A stretch of DNA of 15,050 nucleotides, taken from contig JAMQCK010000839.1 in assembly GCA_024196135.1 (NCBI GenBank), positions 1 to 15,050 on the forward strand, in the 5' to 3' direction. This document shows positions 1 to 6,608 of this stretch, in pieces. The DNA comes from Pleurotus ostreatus/Saccharomyces cerevisiae fusant. Its lineage: Eukaryota > Opisthokonta. A program made the position numbers and the translations under genes. The notes beneath the pieces were generated by a model that worked only from the letters and a program-made list of their open reading frames with translations, was not told the DNA's origin and ran no database searches. The first letter of the stretch is position 1; every line of letters starts with the position of its first letter.

Positions 1-58
1 TATCACTGTTCGAACAAGTTCTGACGATATTTTGTAGCTGGCTGTTTTACGCCGTCAG

Positions 59-229
59 CACGAGCTACTCACTGCTGCAGAGCCACATTTCATGGTCGAT
101 GTCAATGAAGTCGGCTTGATGCTATTAAGGATGGCAGAGTGGGCGGAAATGGGGGTTTCCGACGCTGAGTTTTACATATGGGTGTTGAAGGATATGCGGA
201 AAGCGACCCCTGCGTTGCACACATCGTAG
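59..229 (+). CDS. 3'-terminal exon of a truncated paralogue of the 526-1682 gene
   Basis: The only part of this gene inside the window is a last exon of 56 codons ending in TAG (227-229). It starts after a TCAG acceptor at 55-58 and opens with HELL. It aligns without gaps along its length with the last exon of the next gene (1506-1682): shared HELL, P, VDV, EV, ML, RMA, WA and VL positions, about half of residues identical. The preceding bases 1-58 are intron; their last 24 or so resemble the end of the matching intron downstream (TAGCTGGCT then a TTTT run then TCAG). The reading frame is intact, so this is more likely a live gene cut by the window edge than a relic, but the rest of the gene cannot be seen. 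Function unknown. Confidence 0.72.
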   Translation, partial: HELLTAAEPHFMVDVNEVGLMLLRMAEWAEMGVSDAEFYIWVLKDMRKATPALHTS

Positions 230-525
230 CAGTGACAGGTATTTGCACCTTTTGGCTCTTGATCTACACCGCGACGGTGTTCACTGACCCAATGCCCGGC
301 GCGCACCTGACCGAATTGGGAACAATAGAACCGCCTACTATTGTGTACACGGCGATCACTCGCATCAGAAGACAACGAGCGTGAGAGAAGGACAGCTCTC
401 CTCTTTCTTCCTTACTCTCATCTCCCTCTACTTCTCCCATTTCCTCCCTCCTTCCCTCATCGCCTTCCCCCTCCTCCCATTACCGTCCCCTGTCCTTGAT
501 CCCCTAGCATCTCGCGCCACCGACC
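230..525 (+). promoter_or_regulatory. Intergenic region and CT-rich leader
   Basis: This spacer separates the paralogous pair. Bases 230-385 show nothing recognisable. Bases about 395-500 on the plus strand are almost pure pyrimidine (runs of CTC, CCTCC, TTCC), ending about 25 bases before the ATG at 526. CT-rich tracts just upstream of start codons are common in basidiomycete promoters and 5' leaders and often mark the transcription start. No TATA box was evident. Confidence 0.5.
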
Positions 526-1682
526 ATGTCGGACGAATATGACCCTCGTGAGCGCGTCGCTTCGTTTGATGACCTCCCACGTTGCTAACCGCAGGGTCCC
601 GTGCTCCAGCCTACCTCACGATTGCTGCGTCCGACGCACACGACCAGACGCTAGACAAGCTCCGCAAACCGATTCGCGTTGTGGAGGACTATTTGCGACA
701 ACTTCGAGTGGGCTCTGCTGTTACCGGTGCTGACATGGACACATTGTCCTCGGACGCCGTTGCCGCCCTCAACGCTTTTGAGGAACTCGCTGGCTCCAAA
801 GTCGTGCTCAAGGAGAACAAGGAGAAGATCCTGAACGCCACCGCCAAGGCGAAAGACGTCGTCGTATCGCTGGGCATCATGAGGGCGATCTACGAAGTAG
901 AGGTGCGTATGGAGGAGGCGAAGACGATCGAGGAGGTGGAGCGGGTGCGCTCTCAGGCTATGTTGCAACAGGCGGATAGGAGGTTTGCCTCAATTCCGAA
1001 GCCATTGGATGTGGAGGACGTGGTCAAGCAGGTCACTGCGCCACAAGTCGCCGATGAACATGCTCTTTCGCCAAGCGAGATACCTATTGAGAACTTCTGC
1101 GAGCTGTTGGACGTTGTTGATTTTCCCGGGCATGCCTTGGAGAGCGTGCAGAGGCTTGTCGAGAAGGAGAAGATGGAACACACTGCGCCGGGAGGTGAGT
1201 TCACTCATGCTCGCCACTAAGCCCTAAGATCGCAAGCAAAGACGACGGTTGCTGATGCATCCTACAGGCGTACTCGAGTGCATGCCTAAGAAAGACCTCC
1301 CTCGCAGGTCTGAACTCAAGGTCGCGCAACTGATAGAGCGCGTGTATCCCATTGTGCAGAGCATGGAGGAGCGGATAGCAAAATTCTTTCTTCTGACCCG
1401 CTCCCAAGAAGATACGAAAGCGCTGCTTCTCACTGTAAGTGGCAATGTATCCTCTTTCCAGCGAGGACTGAGGGTACTTCATAGCTGGCTATTTTGCGTC
1501 ATCAGCACGAGCTGCTGGACGAAACGGACCCGAAATTGATCGTCGACGTCGAAGAAGTCAACTCGATGCTGGCAAGAATGGCCGGGTGGGCAAATAAGGG
1601 GATATCTGCTGCTTCGTTTCACCGTCGGGTGTTGGAGAGTATGGGGAAAGCGGCAGGTGCATCGCAGGCATCTAAGAAGTGA
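526..1682 (+). CDS. Hypothetical helical protein, 321 aa, 4 exons
   Basis: I do not recognise this family. Proposed exons are 526-547, 595-1194, 1268-1434 and 1506-1682, stop TGA. Introns are 47, 73 and 71 bases, with donors GTGAGC, GTGAGT and GTAAGT and acceptors GCAG, ACAG and TCAG; the first has a TGCTAAC branch point. All phases agree and the sum is 966 bases. The ATG at 526 (context CGACC ATG T) gives MSDEYDP joined to RSRAPAYL; the long middle frame has no good ATG of its own, which supports the small first exon. The product is charged and looks mostly helical (segments rich in E, K, V and L around residues 55-135 and 230-260), with no signal peptide or membrane span. A paralogue ends 297 bases upstream, so this is a tandem pair. 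HGH1 follows after 165 bases on the same strand. Confidence 0.75.
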
Positions 1683-1847
1683 TGGGTCATCTCGAGTGAG
1701 CTGTTTGTGAACTAGAATAAGGAGGATCAAGTTTCCCTTTTGTCGAAGTTCAACTTGACGGAAACTGCCGAATGACCGGTCCGTCGTGCCGACCTTGAAT
1801 AAGCGCCTGGTTGACGATCATCCCGTCGATCACCAGCCGCGCCCACC

Positions 1848-4019
1848 ATGGAGTCGCAGCTGAACGAGCTGCTCGGCTTCCTCCGCGACCGCAACCCGTC
1901 CGTGCGCCAGATCGCGCTCTCGCACCTGCTCCCCCACACGCCCCTCGGCGCCCCCCACCGATCGATCTTCACCCCTGCCGCGATCCAGAACCTCAAGCTC
2001 CTCTGCCGCGACCAGCTCGCCGTCGCCCACGACGCCTTCCGCGCCCTCGTAAACCTCAGCGACGATGCAAAGGCAGCGAACTTGCTCAATGAGCCATCCT
2101 TCCTTGCTTTCCTGGCGGCGTATACGTGCGCGCGGCAAGCGACGCTCGCTGACCTCTCCGCCATGCTGCTCAGTAATCTCACCGCGGGAGCCGCGGCGTG
2201 CGCTGCGATGACCACCCTCGAGATCCCCGTCCTCCCAGACGCCTCCGTGCCCAAGGACGCCCCACCCAGCGCCGCCCTCTTCCCCACCGACGCCCGCTGC
2301 GGCAGCTGCCCTGCCCCCGTACCCTACCCTCCCGGCGAACCCCGCCGCGTCCGTGCCCTCGCCCTCCTCCTCGACGCCTTCGTCCAAGGCGCACAGCTCT
2401 CCGAAACCGACGACCTCGACAAGCGCCCGCGCAAGTCCGCCCTCCACTTCCTCGCGAACGTCTTCGCCAACCTCTCCGCCACCGCGGCGGGCCGGCGCTT
2501 CTTCCTTATGCCCACGCCGCGCGGGGTGGTCAACGGCCCGCTCGAGTTCCCCTTGGCCAAGCTCACGCCTTTTACGGAGCATGCGGATAGGATACGCCGC
2601 GCGGGGGTGGCGAGCACGATAAAGAACTGCGCGTTTGCGCTGCCGGCGCACAAGGCGATGTTGAGTGCGGAGACGGAGCAGGTTCTCGCGCCACGGTTGA
2701 CAAAGGAGGACCCACCATCTACTGTGACCGCGCCTGGTATCGACGTGCTTGTTCCCTTGTTACTACCTCTAGCGGGGCCGGAAGAGATGGACTTGGAGGA
2801 TATGGAGAAACTCCCCATCGCGTTGCAAATGTTGCCAGAAACGAAGAAGAGGGAACCCGACGGTGAGCTCCTTTCTCTTTATAATGCTCATCTCTGCCCT
2901 TTACTCAAATTCCCTGCTAACCTTCCTTTCAACCACCAACCTTCCTCCCAGCTACCATCCGCCACACCATCGCCGAGACGCTCCTCTTGCTCTGCTCCAC
3001 CCGCTGGGGTCGCGAAAAGCTCAGGAACTCGGGCGTGTACGAGGTCATTAGGGCCGCGCATCTAGCGGAGAAGGACGAGGGGGTGAGTGCACCGGTTTTG
3101 ATTCATCCTCGAGAAGTTGCGCCTGTCAGAGAGGAGATGGTCCTGTTCTTTCCCCCGCCCATCCTGTCCTTTCCCCCGGCCGTCCTGTTCTTTCCTCGCC
3201 CGTCCTGCTATTTCCCTCGCCCGTTTTGCTGCGTGTACCACACTCTCGCGCAGTTTGCTTTCCACCCTTCCGTGCCTTGCTATACACCCCTTCGCGCCTT
3301 GTTATACACCCCATCGCGATTTGCTATACGCCCCTTCGTGCCTTGCTATACACCACATCGCGATTTGCTATACGCCCCATCACACCTTGCTAACCGCCCT
3401 CTTCCCAGATCCACGAAACCATTGAGCGCCTCGTCAACATGCTCAAGCGCCCCGAGGCCGAGGGCGCGTACATCGAGGACGAGGACGAGCTCGTGAAGGC
3501 GGTGGAGGGGATAGAGTTGGGTGAGTGTTGTGATTTTGATTGGGTGTTGTTCGGCGGAGGTGGGGGTCCTGGCATTAGAGGACCGTGGACATGTGACGCT
3601 GTGCTGCCGTGGACTCCATCGCGTAGATCCGAACGCTTCGCTTATGCCGTGCTATGTGCTCGTGGACCATTTGACGTTAAAGTGGCCGGGATTACCTGCT
3701 AACCACCCTCACAGACTCGAAAGCAGCTTCAGTCTCCGCACCCGCCGATGTTGAAGAGGAAGACGCGTCGGGGATAGAGCCGCTGGGCTTCGATGCGCCT
3801 GCTTCTACGACCGATGCTAAGGGGTCTAGTTTGGCGACCGACGCTAACGGCACTGCGAAGGCACCGCCAGCAAAGGATGCAGCTACCGCCGTGCCACAAA
3901 AGCCCACTGACGCGCCACAAAAGTCCACCACCGTGCCACCAAATCCCCCTTCCGCAAAACCTGCGCCCAAACCCGCGCCTCCACCCGTAGACGAGGATGA
4001 CGTGATAGAGGAAATATAG
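1848..4019 (+). CDS. HGH1: HGH1 family armadillo-like protein (eEF2 folding adaptor), 520 aa
   Basis: Exons 1848-2862, 2952-3082, 3409-3520 and 3715-4019 (TAG) sum to 1563 bases in frame. Family landmarks: N-terminal MESQLNELLGFLRDRNPSVR, helical armadillo-like repeats, the segment GPEEMDLEDMEKLP at residues 310-323, then REPDATIRHTIAETLLLLC and LRNSGVYEVIRAAH across the first splice, and IHETIERLVNML in exon 3. In yeast, Hgh1 binds newly made eEF2 and hands it to the TRiC/CCT chaperonin; a cytosolic role is expected here. The three introns are 89, 326 and 194 bases, all with GTGAGC/GTGAGT donors and a TGCTAACC branch point close to the acceptor. Compared with the roughly 390-residue human protein it is longer, because of a Pro/Ala insert near residues 145-165 and a low-complexity acidic tail of about 100 residues encoded by exon 4 (ending DEDDVIEEI). 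Family assignment is firm; the tail is less conserved and less certain. Confidence 0.92.
3140..3222 (+). repeat. Four tandem 20-21-base pyrimidine-rich units in HGH1 intron 2
   Basis: Units start at 3140, 3161, 3182 and 3202. Each reads roughly GTCCTG, then a T/C stretch TTCTTTCCC, then CGCCC. The array lies in the 5' half of the second HGH1 intron (3083-3408). It is distinct in sequence from the 22-base array that follows, and shows no reading frame connected to the gene. Confidence 0.8.
3255..3408 (+). repeat. Seven tandem 22-base units ending at the HGH1 intron 2 acceptor
   Basis: Exact 22-base register with units at 3255, 3277, 3299, 3321, 3343, 3365 and 3387. Each begins TTGCT or TTGTT, five of the seven continue ATAC, and then comes a C-rich run. 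The last unit (3387-3408) carries the functional-looking branch point TTGCTAACC and ends in CCCAG, the splice acceptor. Units alternate between ending TTCG-GCC and CATCGCGAT, giving a 44-base higher-order period in the middle. The earlier units lack an AG at the equivalent place. Confidence 0.88.
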
Positions 4020-4333
4020 TCCGCAGTGACGAAGCGATAAAACCATCCGAACGGACGACGTGTAGAGTAACGCTCATCGGCGTGCATTGTTTGAGTCGGC
4101 GTGCATTACTCGAGTCGGCGAGGAGGACGACTCGCTCGCGGCTCGCATGCATGCCCATTACTGCATCTGACTTATCGAGCTAAGTATGTACTGTACCTTG
4201 TATCTTCACACATCGCTTGTACCATCGCTTCCCGCCTGAGAGTCCCGAACTGACGGCATTGTTTGGGGCGGTACTTAGGAAGGTGCATGCGTCCCATTTG
4301 CGATGTTCAATAATGGTTAAGATTTTCGATCAT
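4020..4333. other. Intergenic region after HGH1
   Basis: This holds the 3' end of HGH1 and the spacer before tRNA-Cys. The only structure seen is a short direct repeat: CGGCGTGCATT followed by GAGT at 4078-4096 and again at 4097-4115 (19-base period, two copies). No clear AATAAA was found; AATAAT occurs near 4310. No credible gene. Confidence 0.5.
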
Positions 4334-4406
4334 GACTCGATAGCTAAGTGGTTATAGCGTGGGATTGCAGATCCTAAGGTCCCGTGTTCAAATCACGGTC
4401 GGGTCT
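4334..4406 (+). tRNA. tRNA-Cys(GCA): tRNA-Cys (anticodon GCA), copy 1
   Basis: A 73-base intronless cloverleaf. The acceptor stem is GACTCGA with TCGGGTC (one T-G pair); D stem GCTA/TAGC; anticodon stem TGGGA/TCCTA around the loop TTGCAGA, giving anticodon GCA; T arm CCGTG-TTCAAAT-CACGG; discriminator base T, as expected for cysteine tRNAs. Internal promoter elements are present: A box TAGCTAAGTGG and B box GTTCAAATC. The discriminator is the first T of a four-T run (4406-4409), a minimal RNA polymerase III terminator, with a further T run near 4425. CCA is not encoded, as usual in eukaryotes. A second identical copy lies at 11123. Confidence 0.95.
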
Positions 4407-4574
4407 TTTGACATACTGCACGCATTTTTTACATCGTCCGTCGACTCGACGATGAACCGTTATCATTTGCTTTCATTTGCGATGTTAGAGGCAGGGTCAA
4501 AGGCACACTCGTTCTTTGGCTCAAAGAGCTATGCCGGGGTGCTTGGTACGACACAAACCCTGAAGTAGTGCACC
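4407..4574. other. Spacer downstream of tRNA-Cys copy 1
   Basis: No gene is supported here. It begins with the tRNA termination T runs and runs into the duplicated SPT20 3' region. Together with that region and the leader of the next gene, 4407-5060 contains no complete coding gene. Confidence 0.4.
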
Positions 4575-4842
4575 ATGGAGAGTTCAAAGCAGACGTGAAC
4601 GTTTGAACCCTCGCGCATTGCAGTTTCCACATCCATCCCCATCCCTACGATACAGCGCAATAGAACATGATATGATACAAAGCATTGCCAGAGCTCGTGG
4701 TGCGATCGCCCAGGATCGCCCTCCCTGACATCTGATTTACTCACAATCTCACCCCCTCCCAAATTGCTACATCCCCCTCCCCCTCCCTCGCGGAATGGCC
4801 ATCTTCCCCGGAACGCCCGCCCCGCGCATCATCATCTGCTGA
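4575..4842 (-). pseudogene. Partial copy of the SPT20 3' end (last 24 codons, stop and 3' flank)
   Basis: Read on the minus strand, 4842-4767 encodes the same C-terminal peptide as SPT20 (QMMMRGAGVPGKMAIP, then the RGRGRGM end) and the same TAG stop. Against 6684-6609 I count three base differences over the 76 shared bases: two synonymous in Arg codons and one Ala-to-Pro. Similarity continues past the stop into the 3' flank (TACGATAC, GAACATGATATGATACAAAGC, GCCAGAGCTCGTGGT) but with indels and more substitutions, fading near 4575. It ends abruptly at 4842 inside a CAG run, with no further SPT20 codons beyond. No upstream exon for it is evident, so a truncated duplicate is the simplest reading. 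Confidence 0.82.
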
Positions 4843-5060
4843 AGTGTCGGCTTGCTCTTGCCTCGGTCCCGCGGAGTGGGGACTGGTTCGAGTCTACCAT
4901 CTCCGAAACTGAGTCGCGGTGGATTGTGTCCCGTTATGGCCTCGCGTGACCAAACTCAAACCGAAACCCACAGTGCAGCTAGCAGGACTCGTCCTAGTCT
5001 TAACCTCATACGCCTTGTTTGCCATTTTTCTCTCCTCCTCCACGCTTCCAAAATCACACA
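4843..5060 (+). promoter_or_regulatory. Leader of the kinase-like pseudogene
   Basis: This lies between the SPT20-tail copy and the ATG at 5061. It contains a pyrimidine-rich segment just before the start (about 5020-5040, TTTTTCTCTCCTCCTCCACG), like the leaders of other genes in the window. Nothing else is recognisable. Confidence 0.4.
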
Positions 5061-6085
5061 ATGCTGTCCTTGTCCGCCGAAATGGAGGCCGCCATCGTCG
5101 CCGCCTGCAGAGAGCATCAGGTGCAGCACGGTCGCCGCAGGGCCGGATACGTCGTTGTCAATCAGTACTTTGTCCAATATGGCGAGCCAGCCGTTCTCAA
5201 TCACAGCGTCAAGATGCGTGTCTTCCTGGCCAGCATCGAACCGCGACCCGACAAACCGTATATCCCCCAGCTCATCCACCACTTCGACAACGGCCAGGGC
5301 ACGGCGTACGTCGTTCTGGAGCATGTCAAGCTCGCCAAATCCCCTGTCGACCTCGACAAGAGGATCGCCGCCGTGGTGACGTGGCTCTCGGGGCTGCAAA
5401 CTCCTCCTGGCCACAAACTCGGACCGTTAGGAGGCGGCCACATCCGACACGCCTTCTTCGACGGCCAGGAGGCGCCTCTGCCGTTCGAAAGCGTCGAAGC
5501 CCTCGAGCGCTACGTCGAGAAGGTGTGTGTCTCTTGCCTGATCAGTGATCATGCCCGTCGTGCGCTGGCATGCCATCCGAGAACAGGGCCGCAGGAAGCT
5601 TTATAAACACGGCCAAGGCGTCGATCCCATTTCGCTCAGGGATGAACGGCTCCTCTGCACGCAAGCCGATCTAGACAAGAGCCACTTTGGCGTCGATGAG
5701 GCAGGCCGAACGGTCCTGATGGGCCTGCGCAGCATCTCCTTCGTGCCGGAGACTTTTGCGCGCTAAACCCTCGTCAACGCCAAGTTTGCGACCCTTGCCG
5801 ATTGCTTAGGCCTATCTGGCGAAAGCGACATGAAGGCCATGGCGGCCATCGCTCACGTCTTAGGCATGACGGCCGATTCGACCCTTAGTGCGTCTACGTA
5901 TCGTTGAGCCTCCGGATGGAGGAACACAATCAAGCTGACCTCTTTTTTTTTGGTCAGGTCTCGATAACCAAGGGAAGACAGCTAAAAGAGAGGACGGATA
6001 CTGCTTCCGTCCATGTCTTGAGCTGAGCGTTGGTACGTCATCTTGGCCGCCCTGGCCCATGGCCGTATATTCATTTCCAGCATAG
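5061..6085 (+). pseudogene. Phosphotransferase-like (APH/kinase-fold) family gene, interrupted by a stop
   Basis: Exon 1 (5061-5522) encodes 154 residues with landmarks of a mushroom family resembling aminoglycoside phosphotransferases: GYVVVNQYFVQYGEP, IPQLIHHFDNGQGTAYVVLE, GPLGGGHIRHAFF, then EAPLPFESVEALERYVEK. A 64-base intron (5523-5586, phase 0) leads to exon 2. Its catalytic loop reads TQADLDKSHF and is followed by GRTVLMGLRSISFVPETFAR. TAA at 5764-5766 then stops the frame, yet the same frame stays open with family-like sequence (TLVNAKFATLADCLGLSGES, then MTADSTLS) to a GTGCGT donor at 5888, and resumes after a TTTGGTCAG acceptor at 5957 (LDNQGK) to TAG at 6083. The usual catalytic-loop Asn is His187 and the following Asp is Gly200, so activity would be doubtful even without the stop. 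It could be expressed as a 213-residue truncated protein. Family recognition is from memory of related sequences, without a search. Confidence 0.75.
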
Positions 6086-6608
6086 GCAATACGTGATCCT
6101 AATTTGGGGCTTTTTACGACTGCTCGTCTATGGCAAAGTCCTATCCATCCGCACCTCTGTGTACTACGAAACCGGCACTGTCGCAATGTTTTTTCGGCTG
6201 CTCGCTTCCGCCTAAAGCGTGTCTTGTCTGTCGTCGTCAATGTGCTGCTACAGTACCCATCTTTTTTTGTGTCTTCTGAGCCGCCTGACGCAGTGAGTTC
6301 TAAGTTGGCAAGATGATCCTGCAAGCAGGTCTCGTGAACTGTACGTCGTCGTACATGGTTCATCTATTCACCCAAACAGTGGCTGTAAACAGAGCCAAAA
6401 AAGCCGACGAAACGGCTGGTTTGAGACTAAGTCCAAAGCAGAACTTGGAATCTTTGGACACACATTGCAAGCCTCCACATCCATCCCTACGATACAACGC
6501 GATAAATACAGAACATGATATGATACAAAGCATTGCCAGAGCTCGTGGTGTGATCGCCCTGCCCTCTTCGAATACCTATGTTGCTCACAGTCACCCCCCT
6601 TTGCGGTG
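6086..6608. other. Intergenic region between the pseudogene and the SPT20 stop
   Basis: The right part (about 6450-6608) is the SPT20 3' flank on the minus strand and is the partner of the copy at 4575-4766. The left part shows AT-richer sequence with T runs near 6110 and 6265 but no credible gene; the frames found there have no family signature. No clear polyadenylation hexamer for SPT20 was identified. Confidence 0.45.

Noticed and set aside
1830..2651. Minus-strand 273-codon frame antisense to HGH1
   Set aside because: Glu/Gly/Arg-rich composition typical of a GC-rich antisense shadow, opposite a strongly recognised HGH1 exon.
3255..3386. Short regularly repeated units as a possible CRISPR array
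   Set aside because: There are no unique spacers between units; it is a head-to-tail tandem array within a spliceosomal intron of a eukaryote.
3117..3496. Plus-strand frames across HGH1 intron 2 (repeated CYTP and LLYAPS peptides)
   Set aside because: These translate the 22-base intron repeats. GTGAGT and CCCAG boundaries flank them, and the exon joins restore HGH1 sequence.
4843..4930. Possible third tRNA-like sequence (GGTTCGAGTCTACC, B-box-like)
   Set aside because: No acceptor, D or anticodon stems could be paired around it.
4842..5414. Minus-strand frame next to the SPT20-tail copy as more of an SPT20 paralogue
   Set aside because: The frame is antisense to the kinase-like gene and shows no Gln-rich or Spt20 sequence; homology stops at 4842.
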